Part shown: piece by piece, positions 37,558 to 46,694 of the stretch
Layout: each line of letters starts with the position of its first letter
How positions within the stretch are numbered: position 1 is the first letter of the stretch
NCBI RefSeq assembly: GCF_003385185.1
Contig: NZ_PQHZ01000028.1
Span: 23,608 to 87,607, forward strand
Source: Amycolatopsis palatopharyngis
GTDB taxonomy: Bacteria; Actinomycetota; Actinomycetes; Mycobacteriales; Pseudonocardiaceae
Direction of reading: 5' to 3'
DNA length: 64,000 nt
Made by a program: the position numbers and the translations under genes
Notes under the pieces: generated by a model
Database searches by the model: none
Told to the model about the DNA's origin: nothing
What the model saw: the letters and a program-made list of their open reading frames with translations, nothing else

Positions 37558-38895
37558 TCACGCGTCCCTGGCACAACGGAATCCGGCGAAGATCTGCCGC
37601 CGAATCGGATAATCCCAGTTCCGGAAGGTGCCACGAACGGCCGACGCTGCGGTGCCGAACGAGCCACCACGTAACACTTTGTGCGCAGGCCCGAAGAACA
37701 CCTCCGAGTACTCCCGGTACGGAAAGGCCGAGAACCCCGGGTACCCGCCGAAGTCCGAACCGGTCCACTCCCAGACATCACCGACGAGCTGGTGCACGCC
37801 GAGCGCCGAGGCTCCACCGGGATACGCCCCCACGGGAGCCGGACGCAGGTGCCGCTGGCCGAGATTGGCGTGCTCCGGCCCCGGATCCTCGTCGCCCCAA
37901 GGGAATCGGCGGGAGCGCCCGGTGGCGGGATCGAATCGCGCGGCCTTCTCCCACTCCGGTTCCGTCGGCAGCCGTTTGCCCGCCCACGCGGCGTAGGCCG
38001 CCGCCTCGTGGAACGACACGTGCACCACCGGCTCCGCCGCGGGCACCGGCTCCGTCACCCCGAAGCGGGTGCGCCACCAGCCGTCTCCCTCCCGGCGCCA
38101 GAATCGCGGCGCCACAATGCCGTGCTGCCGGACATACGCCCACCCGTCGGCGCTCCAACATCGCCGGTCGGTGTAACCACCGGCCTCGACGAATTCGATG
38201 TAGGCGCCGTTGGTCACAGGAGTGGTGTCGAGGAAGAACGCGGCCACGTCGACCGTATGCGCAGGCCGCTCGTTGTCCAGCGCCCACGGCTCGGCCGACG
38301 TACCCATCACGAACTCGCCCGCCGGGACGAACACCTCGTCCGGCAGCGGTCCGCAACGTCGTGCGGGCGGCGGCGGCGCGTGCAGTACGGGTTCACCGGT
38401 CCGCAGTTGGTGGGTGGCCAGCATCGTCTCAGCGTGCTGCTGCTCGTGCTGGGTGATCATGCCGAAGGCGAAGCCGTGATCGGTCAGCCCCTGCCCGCGC
38501 AGCGGCGCGGAATCCAGTACGTCGAGTGCTTTGGCGCGCACCTCCGCGACATAGGCGCGTGCCTCGGCCGGCCCGAGCAGCGGCAGCGCGGGACGGTCCG
38601 CCCTGGGGTGTTTGAACGCGTCGTAAAGCTCGTCCACCTCCGGGCGCACCGGTGTACGGCCGCCGACGTCGCGGACGAGCCACAGCTCCTCCTGACTGCC
38701 GATGTGAGCGAGGTCCCACACCAGCGGCGACATCAGCTTGGAGTGTTGCCGGACGAGATCGTCGTCGTCGACGGCGTCGGTGAGCGCGGTACTGCGCTGC
38801 CGTGCCCGGGTCATCGACTCCGCGGCGTGGGTGCGCAACTGATCCGATGTCAGCCCCACCAACGGGTTCGTCGATTCGAGCTCGCTGATGCTCAT
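37558..38895 (-). CDS. egtB: Hercynine oxygenase (ergothioneine sulfoxide synthase)
   Basis: EgtB is a non-heme iron enzyme that couples hercynine with gamma-glutamylcysteine and O2. The 445-residue protein has an N-terminal DinB-like domain with the iron ligands in DLAHIGSQEE and QHEQQHAET. A C-terminal FGE-sulfatase domain follows (VPAGEFVMGTS, RLPTEPEWEKAAR, LVGDVWEWTGSDF, RNWDYPIRRQIFAGFR). ATG 38895 begins MSISELESTN. The frame upstream to 39117 is a shadow of egtA. Confidence 0.95.
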   Translation of the reverse strand: MSISELESTNPLVGLTSDQLRTHAAESMTRARQRSTALTDAVDDDDLVRQHSKLMSPLVWDLAHIGSQEELWLVRDVGGRTPVRPEVDELYDAFKHPRADRPALPLLGPAEARAYVAEVRAKALDVLDSAPLRGQGLTDHGFAFGMITQHEQQHAETMLATHQLRTGEPVLHAPPPPARRCGPLPDEVFVPAGEFVMGTSAEPWALDNERPAHTVDVAAFFLDTTPVTNGAYIEFVEAGGYTDRRCWSADGWAYVRQHGIVAPRFWRREGDGWWRTRFGVTEPVPAAEPVVHVSFHEAAAYAAWAGKRLPTEPEWEKAARFDPATGRSRRFPWGDEDPGPEHANLGQRHLRPAPVGAYPGGASALGVHQLVGDVWEWTGSDFGGYPGFSAFPYREYSEVFFGPAHKVLRGGSFGTAASAVRGTFRNWDYPIRRQIFAGFRCARDA

Positions 38896-38902
38896 CGCAG
38901 GC

Positions 38903-40189
38903 TCAGTCCTTTCTACCGCTGTGCAGTCGTCGGTACACGTCGGTCGCCAGTCGCGACACCGTGCTCGGTCCGAGCCCGGTCTCCGGCAGTGCGGCGCAGC
39001 CGATCTCCGCGATCCGCTCCGCCGCGGTGCGCAGTCCGGCATCGGCGAGCCCGCGGTGGGCGGCGGACTCCCACAGGTGCGCCACGGGCAGGCAGACCTC
39101 GAGGACATCGTCCACAACGGACTTGCCGGACAGCAGGGCCGTCAGCAGGGCGACGGGGGTCAGCCACTCCCCCGGCGGCTGGGTGTCCAGATACCGGGCC
39201 TCCAGGTAACCCCTCGGCCGGACCGGGGTGAACATCGTGGTGAGGTGGTAGTCCAGATCGTCGGTCGTGGGTGGAGCAAGCCGTCCCGCCGGCCCCCTGC
39301 GGTCGATCCAGTCGCCGAAGGTCAGTCCGGCGGGCGCATCCCACCCTCCTGCCGGCTTGGGCAGAACCATCAACGGGGTGTCCATCATCCGCGCGGCCCA
39401 TCCCGCGGCCGGATCCTCGGCCGGCGGTGCGACCCGAGACGCGTAGGTCCTGGCTCGTTCGGTGCCCAGCACCGCGAGCCAGCGGGCCGAAACGCTGCCG
39501 GTGTCCCTGCCCGCATGCCTCGCGGAATTCGCGAACAGTGCGAGCAGCACGGGCCCGAGCGCATGCAGCGCCGACCAGCGAGCGGGCAACTGGTCCCGCT
39601 CGCCGGTGTCGAGGCACACCTGCAGTCCCGCGGTACTGCACATCATGGTGATTCCGCCGGAACCGGACGGAGCGAACCGCCGCTCCATCGCGGCATACCG
39701 TTCGGTGTTCAGCAGCCGTCGTGGCGGACGGTGTGCGTCGATGCCGTGCCCGCCGAGGCCGAGGCCACGGCGGGCGAGCAGTTCGGTGAGGTGATCGAGG
39801 TCCGTCGAGATGGCGACGGCGAGTTCTGCGAGCGACGGTTGCGGGAGCGCGGAGATCTCGACCTGGCAACCGGGTTCGAGGCTGAGCGGCGATCCTGCGG
39901 TCAGTGGCTGCGCCGGGCTGTCCGCGCGCAGTGTGCGCGGAGTGTGCGGGCCGAGCGCGGCGGCGAGGATGTCCGGATCCAGCGGTCGGGCGGGGTCGGC
40001 GATGTGGTGCACGGTGTACTCGAGTTCGGCACCGACCAGCCGCGGTGGCCCGTGCTTGAAGCAGACCGACGCCACATACGCCTCCCCTTCCGCGCGGTCG
40101 GCGAGCACACGGGCCGTTCTGTTGGCCGTCGCGACATCGGCCCTTCCCGTGCGTTCCGCATCCGGGAAATGCGCGTGAACCGCAGTCAT
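38903..40189 (-). CDS. egtA: Glutamate-cysteine ligase (ergothioneine)
   Basis: EgtA makes the gamma-glutamylcysteine used by EgtB. The 428-residue GCS2-type ligase shows VGAELEYTVH near residue 52, LEPGCQVEIS, MMCSTAGLQVCLD and RGYLEARYLDTQP. It heads the operon egtA-egtB-egtC-egtD-Ddn-like, with seven bases to egtB. The organism also has mshC, so it makes both low-molecular-weight thiols. Confidence 0.93.
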   Translation of the reverse strand: MTAVHAHFPDAERTGRADVATANRTARVLADRAEGEAYVASVCFKHGPPRLVGAELEYTVHHIADPARPLDPDILAAALGPHTPRTLRADSPAQPLTAGSPLSLEPGCQVEISALPQPSLAELAVAISTDLDHLTELLARRGLGLGGHGIDAHRPPRRLLNTERYAAMERRFAPSGSGGITMMCSTAGLQVCLDTGERDQLPARWSALHALGPVLLALFANSARHAGRDTGSVSARWLAVLGTERARTYASRVAPPAEDPAAGWAARMMDTPLMVLPKPAGGWDAPAGLTFGDWIDRRGPAGRLAPPTTDDLDYHLTTMFTPVRPRGYLEARYLDTQPPGEWLTPVALLTALLSGKSVVDDVLEVCLPVAHLWESAAHRGLADAGLRTAAERIAEIGCAALPETGLGPSTVSRLATDVYRRLHSGRKD

Positions 40190-40269
40190 CGCACCGCCTG
40201 ATCAGTCCGGAAAGCTCTTACGATCGGACGCTACACGCGGGCTCCGACAATCGCAGACGAGCAGGCGGA

Positions 40270-41193
40270 TCACGGCAGCGGGGAGCGAGCCCCGAGCCCG
40301 AGTTCGGCGGCCGCGGCACGCACGGCGTCGATCACCAGCTGCAGTGACGGCCTGCGGGCCGCGGTGGTGCGGTAGGCGATCGCCACCGTGCGCATCACCG
40401 GATTGTTCAGCGCCACCACATCCACGCCTGGTGGCAGCAGTGTCAGCCCCAGGTCGGATACGAGCGTGACACCGAGTCCCGCCCCGACCATGGCCAGCGC
40501 CGTCGCCTGCTCCCCGACCTCGTGATTGATCTTCGGGTCGAAACCGCTGCGCTGGCACGCCACCCGCACCGCCCGGCCGAAGTGACTCCGCGGACTCGCC
40601 AGGATCCACGGGTGTTCGGCGAGTTCGAGCAACGACATCGTGCCGCTTGGCACCGCGCCGGTCGGCACCGCGGCATGCAGGCGTTCCACGGCGATGACGG
40701 CCCGCTCCAGACCTGGGTCCCAGGGCATCGGGGTGTCCGAGTAGTCGATGACGAACGAGAAGTCCAAGGTGCCGTCACGCACCGCGTCAGCGGTGTCCTC
40801 CGGGGCGAGTTCCCTTGTCCGTACCTGGATTCCCGGATGCTCGGCGGCCAGTGCGGTGAGCGCGGAAGGCAGCAGTCCGGACGCGACCGAGGCCCACACC
40901 CCCGCAGTCAGCCGTACGGTGACCGCCTCCTGCGCCTCCTCGAGCGCCATGGTGGCCCGCTCCACCGAACCCAGGATCTCCTCCGCGTGTTCGGCGAGCA
41001 GCATTCCGAGTTCGGTGAGCTGCACCCGCCTGCCGAGCCGCTCGAACAACTTCGCACCGACATCGCGTTCGAGCTGCGCCAACTGCTGGGACACGGCGGA
41101 GGCGGTGTAGTGCAGTGCCGCCGCGGCCGCTGTCACCGTCCCCCTCCGGTGCAACTCACGAAGCATCCGCAACCGGTGCAACGACAGCTCCAT
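40270..41193 (-). CDS. LysR-family regulator
   Basis: A 307-residue LysR protein. The N-terminal HTH is SLHRLRMLRELHRRGTVTAA then SAVSQQLAQLERDVGAKLFE. The effector domain has VRLTAGVWASVASGLLPSAL and ATALAMVGAGLGVTLVSD. The ATG at 41193 begins MELSLHRL. It is divergent from the amino-acid dehydrogenase at 41514 with a 320-bp spacer, the usual LysR geometry, so that gene is the likely target. Confidence 0.9.
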   Translation of the reverse strand: MELSLHRLRMLRELHRRGTVTAAAAALHYTASAVSQQLAQLERDVGAKLFERLGRRVQLTELGMLLAEHAEEILGSVERATMALEEAQEAVTVRLTAGVWASVASGLLPSALTALAAEHPGIQVRTRELAPEDTADAVRDGTLDFSFVIDYSDTPMPWDPGLERAVIAVERLHAAVPTGAVPSGTMSLLELAEHPWILASPRSHFGRAVRVACQRSGFDPKINHEVGEQATALAMVGAGLGVTLVSDLGLTLLPPGVDVVALNNPVMRTVAIAYRTTAARRPSLQLVIDAVRAAAAELGLGARSPLP

Positions 41194-41513
41194 GTGGTCA
41201 AGATTAAGCACGCCCGGCAACGGCGCCCAACCGAGGGACTGCGGGACGGGTCCTCGCGTGCGCGCGGTGATGATGCAGGAAGCGTGAACGGTTACGTGCA
41301 TGATCCGTAACTGGACGGGCATCCCACTACGAAGGCACTCTGGACGTACCGGCCCCACGATGCGGCCGCCTTGGAAACTCGCAGCTCAGCACCCCTGAAT
41401 ACGCCGATCCACACGGTAAGCGGATCGGCTCTGCGGTATGCCCTCGGCGGTGAATATCGGCAACGCCGGACCGACTGGTTTGTCGAGATATGAGCAGCTT
41501 GGAGGTGGGTTGA
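41194..41513. other. Divergent spacer between LysR and dehydrogenase genes
   Basis: No gene is seen. It contains an 8-bp inverted repeat, GCCGATCC (41403-41410) and GGATCGGC (41422-41429), about 85 bp before the dehydrogenase start, and GGAGG just before that start. The dyad is a candidate LysR or other operator. Confidence 0.4.
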
Positions 41514-42704
41514 GTGGCTGACAGCACCGAACCATTGGTGAGGTTGACGTGGACAGATCCGGTAACCGGTACCCGCGGTTATCTGGTGGTGCACACGCTC
41601 GTCTCCGGGCTGGCCACCGGCGGCACCAGGATGCGTGCGGGCTGCACGATCTCCGAGGTTGAGGACCTGGCCAGAGGCATGGCCGCCAAGACCGCGACAT
41701 TCAACCTGCCGGTCGGCGGAGCCAAGGGCGGGATCGACTTCGATCCCAAGGACCCGAGGGCGATGGGCGTGCTGGAGCGCTTCTGCTCGGCGATGCGGCC
41801 CTGGCTGGACGCTCACTGGGTTACCGCCGAGGACCTCGGCGTGCCCCAGCACCTGATCGACGAGGTGTTCGATCGGCTCGGCCTCGAGCAGTCGTACCAC
41901 GCGGCGATTCGCCGCTCCGCCGATCCGGGCCGGACCCTGCGCAGGGTCCAGGCCGGGCTCAACGCTCCGGTGCCCGGCGGGCTGCTGCTCGGCGATGTCA
42001 TCGGCGGGTACGGCGTCGCACAGGCATGCATCGGGGTCGCGGGCACCTGGGGCTGGCACGCGTTCGAAACGACCGTCGCTATCCAGGGCATCGGCACGAT
42101 GGGCGGCGGCGCCGCGTGGTACCTGCACGAGGCGGGTATGCGGGTCGTAGCCGTCGCCGATGCCGCGGGCACGCTGTACCGCCCCGAGGGTCTCGACGTT
42201 CCGGCGCTGCTCGAACTGCGAGACGCCTACGGCGAGGTCGACCGGTCGAAGGTGCCGGCCGACGTCCAGCGCCTGCCACGCAACGCCGTGATGGGCATCG
42301 AGGCGGACATCCTCGTGCCCGCCGCGATCTCCTACGCCATCACACCCGACAACTCGATCGACGTCGCCGCCAAGGTGGTCATCGAGGCGGCCAACTCCGC
42401 GACCACCCCGGAGGCCGAGGCCATGCTGGCCGCCCGCGGTATCCCCGTGGTGCCGGACTTCGTGGCCAACGCGGGTGCCGCGGCCTGGGCATGGTGGCTG
42501 TTGCTGGGACAGGTCGGTGCGGATCCAGCCGACTCCTTCCACCGGCTCCGCACGGAGATGCAGGCGAAGGTGGCGCTGCTGCTCGGCGAGTGGTCCGTCA
42601 GCGGCATTCCGCCAAGGCAGACCGCGGCCGAACTGGCCGTCGCCAACCGGAGCGCACTGACCGAGGTCCAGTCGGTGCACGAGCCAGCGCTGACCATTCC
42701 CTGA
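41514..42704 (+). CDS. Glu/Leu/Phe/Val-type amino-acid dehydrogenase
   Basis: A 396-residue NAD(P)-dependent oxidative deaminase. The substrate domain has GGTRMRAGC and LPVGGAKGGIDFDPKD with the catalytic lysine near residue 67. The Rossmann domain has VAIQGIGTMGGGAAWYL near 190 and VIEAANSATTPEAE near 285. It is shorter than hexameric glutamate dehydrogenases and closer to leucine/valine dehydrogenase size, but specificity is not clear. GTG 41514 follows GGAGGTGGG. Confidence 0.88.
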   Translation: MADSTEPLVRLTWTDPVTGTRGYLVVHTLVSGLATGGTRMRAGCTISEVEDLARGMAAKTATFNLPVGGAKGGIDFDPKDPRAMGVLERFCSAMRPWLDAHWVTAEDLGVPQHLIDEVFDRLGLEQSYHAAIRRSADPGRTLRRVQAGLNAPVPGGLLLGDVIGGYGVAQACIGVAGTWGWHAFETTVAIQGIGTMGGGAAWYLHEAGMRVVAVADAAGTLYRPEGLDVPALLELRDAYGEVDRSKVPADVQRLPRNAVMGIEADILVPAAISYAITPDNSIDVAAKVVIEAANSATTPEAEAMLAARGIPVVPDFVANAGAAAWAWWLLLGQVGADPADSFHRLRTEMQAKVALLLGEWSVSGIPPRQTAAELAVANRSALTEVQSVHEPALTIP

Positions 42705-42785
42705 GCACGGGACCGATACGGGCCGGGAACGTGACCGAGAGGTCGCGAACCCGGCCCGATCGCGCACCTGTGGCGACACGAATAA

Positions 42786-42801
42786 CAGTACGTACGTACT
42801 G
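42786..42801. promoter_or_regulatory. Perfect palindrome, AcnR-type operator upstream of acnR
   Basis: CAGTACGTACGTACTG is a perfect 16-bp palindrome 37 bp before the start codon. It fits CAGNACnnncGTACTG, described for AcnR of Corynebacterium, at every fixed base. It suggests autoregulation of the downstream gene. Confidence 0.75.
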
Positions 42802-42838
42802 ATTGCATGGGCCCCACCCTGGGTGACAGGATCAGGGA

Positions 42839-43435
42839 ATGCCACGCGTCAGCCAGGACCACCTCGACGCACGCCGGCGGCAGATACTCGACGGCGCGCG
42901 GGTCTGCTTCGCGCGCCACGGCTACGAGGGTGCCACGGTCCGTCGCCTCGAGGAAGCCACGCGGCTTTCCCGCGGCGCGATCTTCCACCACTTCCGCGAC
43001 AAGGAGTCGCTCTTCCTCGCACTCGCGGAGGACGACGCGGCACGTATGGCGGATGTGGTCGCGGAACAGGGTCTCGTGCAGGTGATGCGAGATCTGCTGG
43101 CCAACGGGAGTGAGCACCCCGCGGACTGGCTGGGCACCCGGCTCGAGGTGTCGCGGCGACTGCGTACCGACCCGGAGTTCCGCGCCAGGTGGGCGGAGCG
43201 ATCCGAACAGCTCACCACGGCGACCCGGCGCAGGCTGCAGCGCCAGCGTGAAGCCGGCAACCTGCGCGACGACGTCGACGTGCAGGTGCTCACCGCGTTT
43301 CTCGAACTGGTACTCGAAGGCCTGGTCTCCCACCTCGCCATGGGCCTTCCCGCGGACAACCTCGGCCCGGTGCTCGATCTGGTCGAGGAGACCGTCCGCA
43401 GGCATCGGGCCCGAAACGAAGCCACCTCCGCCTGA
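42839..43435 (+). CDS. acnR: TetR-family regulator, AcnR-like
   Basis: A 198-residue TetR protein. The N-terminal half is strikingly like corynebacterial AcnR: ILDGARVCFARHGYEGATV, then RRLEEATRLSRGAIFHHF and LFLALAEDDAARMADVV. AcnR represses aconitase and responds to citrate/Mg2+ and iron state. In Corynebacterium and mycobacteria the gene directly follows acn. Here it lies about 10 kb downstream of acnA, past a TauE permease, a peptidase, the egt operon, LysR and a dehydrogenase. The perfect operator upstream supports the name. ATG 42839 is the first in the reading frame. Confidence 0.88.
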   Translation: MPRVSQDHLDARRRQILDGARVCFARHGYEGATVRRLEEATRLSRGAIFHHFRDKESLFLALAEDDAARMADVVAEQGLVQVMRDLLANGSEHPADWLGTRLEVSRRLRTDPEFRARWAERSEQLTTATRRRLQRQREAGNLRDDVDVQVLTAFLELVLEGLVSHLAMGLPADNLGPVLDLVEETVRRHRARNEATSA

Positions 43436-43483
43436 TCACCCGGCCGGTCTGCGTCCGCCGCGAGACCATGCTGGAGTGGAGGC

Positions 43484-44050
43484 ATGGACCTTCTCGACGC
43501 CCACGGCCGCGCCCTGCGCGGTTTCGACCGTGTCATCCTCCAGGTCGGTCAGCGCCAATGGCAGAACCAGACTCCCTGCACCGAATGGAACGTCCACGAC
43601 CTGGTGAACCACCTCGTCTACGAACAGCTCTGGGTACCCCACCTGCTCGCGGGCAGGACTCTGGACGAGGTCGGCGATCGCTTCGACGGCGACGTTCTCG
43701 GAAGCGATCCGCTCCAGTCGTGGACGGAGGCGGCCACGGCCGCACGGTCCGCCTGGACGCGGCCGGGAGCACTGGACGGCCGGGTCAACGTCAGCTCGGG
43801 GCAGATCGCGGCCGACGAGTACGGCTGGCAGATGACCCTGGATCTCGCGGTGCACGGATGGGACCTGGCCGTCGCCATCGACGCGCCGGACCCGATCGAC
43901 CCCGATCTGGCCGGGACACTGCTGGAACAGATCGGCCCCGAGGTCGAGCAGTGGCAGGGTGCGGGCATTTTCGCCCCTCCGGTAGCGGTCCCCGCCGACG
44001 CGGGCCCGGTCGCCCGGTTACTCGGACTCGTCGGTCGTGACCCTGGGTGA
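43484..44050 (+). CDS. TIGR03086-type DinB-like metal-binding protein
   Basis: A 188-residue protein of the maleylpyruvate isomerase/DinB superfamily. Signs are TPCTEWNVHDLVNHLVYEQ with the first metal His, and DLAVHGWDLA with a further His. Members bind a divalent metal and some use mycothiol as cofactor. The function of this subgroup is unassigned. It follows acnR by 48 bp on the same strand and may be co-transcribed. Confidence 0.85.
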   Translation: MDLLDAHGRALRGFDRVILQVGQRQWQNQTPCTEWNVHDLVNHLVYEQLWVPHLLAGRTLDEVGDRFDGDVLGSDPLQSWTEAATAARSAWTRPGALDGRVNVSSGQIAADEYGWQMTLDLAVHGWDLAVAIDAPDPIDPDLAGTLLEQIGPEVEQWQGAGIFAPPVAVPADAGPVARLLGLVGRDPG

Positions 44051-44149
44051 TCAGCACCACTGCGCAATCCCCCAGGCAGCGGAGCATGCGGCTCGCTATG
44101 ATGAGCACACCGCATTTCCTGTTGAAGACCCGAGGAGTGAATCCCTACC

Positions 44150-44284
44150 GTGCGCGATGCGCAGTCACCTGGTGACAGTACTGAGCCGGGTGGCGCACCC
44201 GGCTTCCCCGAAAGCCCCGTAGATCCCGCTGATTCCGCGGATCCCGGAGCCCCAGCCCGCCGGATCTTCGGCGGAGCACGCTGA
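44150..44284 (+). CDS. Possible 44-residue leader ORF before the CNNM gene
   Basis: GTG 44150 opens a 44-codon frame (MRDAQSPGDSTEPGGAP, later ARRIFGGAR) whose TGA overlaps the next ATG by one base (TGATG). The product is rich in Pro, Gly, Asp and Ser and has no recognised domain. GAGGAG lies 12-18 bases before the GTG, too far for a normal Shine-Dalgarno. It may be a coupled leader or a chance frame. Confidence 0.3.
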   Translation: MRDAQSPGDSTEPGGAPGFPESPVDPADSADPGAPARRIFGGAR

Positions 44285-45648
44285 TGGACGTTCTGCTCTC
44301 CATCGGCGGTGTCCTTTTCGTTCTGCTGCTCACCGTGGGTACCGGCCTGGCCGTCGCCGCGGAGTTCTCGCTCACCACGCTCGAGCGCAGCACGGTCGAG
44401 GCCAACGTCCGCCAGGTCGGTGACCGCCGGTCGAAAGCCCTGCTCAAGGCGCATCGCTCCCTGTCGTTCCAGCTCTCCGGCGCCCAGGTCGCCATCACTT
44501 TGACCACCCTGGTCACCGGTTACGTCGCCGAGCCACTGATCGGCGAACTCATCCGGCCCGCACTGTCCGCCATGTCCGTGCCCGACGGCGTCGCCAAGGG
44601 CGCCTCGCTGATCATCGCGCTCTTCCTCGCCACCTCGCTGTCGATGGTGGTCGGCGAGATGATGCCGAAGAACCTGGCGATCGCGCGGCCATTGCAGACC
44701 GCCCGTGCGGTCGCGGGCTACCACTCCCGGTTCTCGTCCCTTTTCAGCTGGCTCATCACCCTGATGAACAACAGCGCGAACTGGGTCGTCCGCAAGTTCG
44801 GGATCGAGCCGCAGGAGGAACTGCGCTCGGCCCGGTCGCCCCAGGAGCTCGGCTCGATCGTGCGCAGCAGCGCCGAGAGCGGGACGCTGGACACCTCGAC
44901 CGCCGAACTGCTGGGCCGCTCGCTGCGCTTCGGAGACCGCAACGCCGGCGAGCTGATGACCTCTCGCGTACAGGTCGAGTCGCTCACTGTGGACGAACCG
45001 ATCCAGGCGCTGGTGGACATCTCCCGCCGCACCGGTTTCTCCCGGTTCCCGGTCTACGCCGAGGATCTCGACGACGTGCAGGGAGCCGTGCACGTCAAAC
45101 AGATCTTCACCGTCCCGGCCACCGAACGCGACAACGTGAAGATCGGCTCGGTCATGCGCCCGGTGCCCACGGTGCCCGAGTCGCTGCCCGGAGACGCCCT
45201 GCTCGATCGGCTCAGGGCATCCAGGTTCCAGCTCGCGATGGTGGTCGACGAGTACGGCGGTACCGCGGGAATGGTCACGCTGGAAGATGTCGTCGAGGAG
45301 ATCATCGGCGACGTCCGCGACGAGCACGACGAACGCGAGGCACCCTCGTCGCAGCAACTGGATGCCGACAGCTGGATGGTCTCCGGACAACTCCGCGACG
45401 ACGAGATCCGGGAGCTGACCGGGTTCCGGATGCCCGAGGGCGACTTCGAGACCATCGCGGGCCTCGTACTCGAACGGCTCGGCCGGATCCCCGACGAGGG
45501 TGACGAGCTGGACATCGACGGGTGGCGGGTCTCGGTGACCACGATGGACCGTCTGCGGATCGCGGAGCTGTGCCTGCGGCGCCTCCCGGAACAGCCACCT
45601 GGAGCCGGGACCGGCTCCGACTCCACCGACTCGGAGGAGGCGCGATGA
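44284..45648 (+). CDS. CNNM/CorC-type membrane protein with CBS domains
   Basis: A 454-residue protein, often called hemolysin-like. A DUF21/CNNM membrane domain (about 1-195, four TMs, with the motif GEMMPKNLAIA) precedes a CBS pair (about 205-345, FSRFPVYAEDLDDVQG and LAMVVDEYGGTAGMVTLED). A CorC/HlyC transporter-associated domain closes the protein (about 355-440). CNNM relatives export Mg2+ or Na+. It corresponds to the Rv1842c type, and the next gene is its partner, overlapping by four bases. Confidence 0.92.
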   Translation: MDVLLSIGGVLFVLLLTVGTGLAVAAEFSLTTLERSTVEANVRQVGDRRSKALLKAHRSLSFQLSGAQVAITLTTLVTGYVAEPLIGELIRPALSAMSVPDGVAKGASLIIALFLATSLSMVVGEMMPKNLAIARPLQTARAVAGYHSRFSSLFSWLITLMNNSANWVVRKFGIEPQEELRSARSPQELGSIVRSSAESGTLDTSTAELLGRSLRFGDRNAGELMTSRVQVESLTVDEPIQALVDISRRTGFSRFPVYAEDLDDVQGAVHVKQIFTVPATERDNVKIGSVMRPVPTVPESLPGDALLDRLRASRFQLAMVVDEYGGTAGMVTLEDVVEEIIGDVRDEHDEREAPSSQQLDADSWMVSGQLRDDEIRELTGFRMPEGDFETIAGLVLERLGRIPDEGDELDIDGWRVSVTTMDRLRIAELCLRRLPEQPPGAGTGSDSTDSEEAR

Positions 45649-46694
45649 GCGACGGTGTGGCCATTTCCCTGATCGGGGTACTGCTGCTGGCGAACGCGTT
45701 CTTCGTCGGTGCGGAGTTCTCCCTGATCTCCTCCCGGCGCGACCGTCTGGAAGCCCTCCTCGAACAGGGCAACACCAGGGCCCGGATCGTGATCAACGCC
45801 AGCCGCAACGTGTCACTGATGCTCGCGGGCGCCCAGCTGGGCATCACGATCTGCTCACTGCTGTTGCTGCAGTTCGGCGAGCCCGCGATCGCCCACCAGC
45901 TGGAGGCCGCGTTCACCGCAGTCGGCCTGCCGATACCCGGCTACGTCGTGCACGCCATCGCCTTCGCGGTCGCGTTGATCGCGATGACCCTCCTGCACGT
46001 ACTCATCGGCGAGATGGTGCCGAAGAACATCGCGATCGCCGAACCGGAGCGCCTCGCGCTGTGGCTCGTTCCCGCGCACGTCGTATGGGTCAAACTGACC
46101 AATCCGTTCATCTGGCTGCTCAACTCGGTGGCGAACGTTCTGCTCCGGGCCTTCAAGGTCGAACCGAAGGACGAACTGGAGACGGCCTACACCTCCGACG
46201 AGCTGGCCAGCCTGCTCAGCGAATCCCGCCGGGAGGGTCTGCTCGAGCAGTCCGAACACCGCAGGCTCAGTCAGACGCTGTCCTCCGCACAGAAAACGGT
46301 CGCCGACGTGCTGGTGCCGATCGACGAACTGAAAACGCTGCCCAGCTCGCCATCGGTCGGCGACGTCGAGCGGGCGGTCTCCGCCACCGGCTTCTCACGC
46401 TTCCCCGTCCGCACCGCGACCGGCGAACTGGTCGGCTACATCCACGTCAAGGATGTGCTCGACCAGGCCGGTGACGAACCGGCCACCACCGTGCCCGAGA
46501 GCAAGACACGACATCTCACGGAACTGCCGGTCATCGCGCGTCTGGACGAGGCGCTGTCGGCGATGCGGGCGGACGGAAGCCATCTGGCGAGGGCCATCGA
46601 CGAGCACGGTGAAGTGGTCGGCGTCGTGGCGCTGGAGGACCTGGTCGAGGAGTACGTGGGCACCGTGCGCGACGGAACCCATGTGACCCTGTGA
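45645..46694 (+). CDS. Second CNNM-type membrane protein, lacking the CorC tail
   Basis: A 349-residue paralogue of the preceding gene. A DUF21 membrane domain (about 1-190, with GEMVPKNIAIAEPE) is followed by two CBS domains (FSRFPVRTATGELVG and LARAIDEHGEVVGVVALED). It ends right after the second CBS, without the CorC/HlyC domain. ATG 45645 overlaps the upstream stop (ATGA). The tandem arrangement equals Rv1842c-Rv1841c; a heteromer is plausible. Confidence 0.92.
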   Translation: MSDGVAISLIGVLLLANAFFVGAEFSLISSRRDRLEALLEQGNTRARIVINASRNVSLMLAGAQLGITICSLLLLQFGEPAIAHQLEAAFTAVGLPIPGYVVHAIAFAVALIAMTLLHVLIGEMVPKNIAIAEPERLALWLVPAHVVWVKLTNPFIWLLNSVANVLLRAFKVEPKDELETAYTSDELASLLSESRREGLLEQSEHRRLSQTLSSAQKTVADVLVPIDELKTLPSSPSVGDVERAVSATGFSRFPVRTATGELVGYIHVKDVLDQAGDEPATTVPESKTRHLTELPVIARLDEALSAMRADGSHLARAIDEHGEVVGVVALEDLVEEYVGTVRDGTHVTL

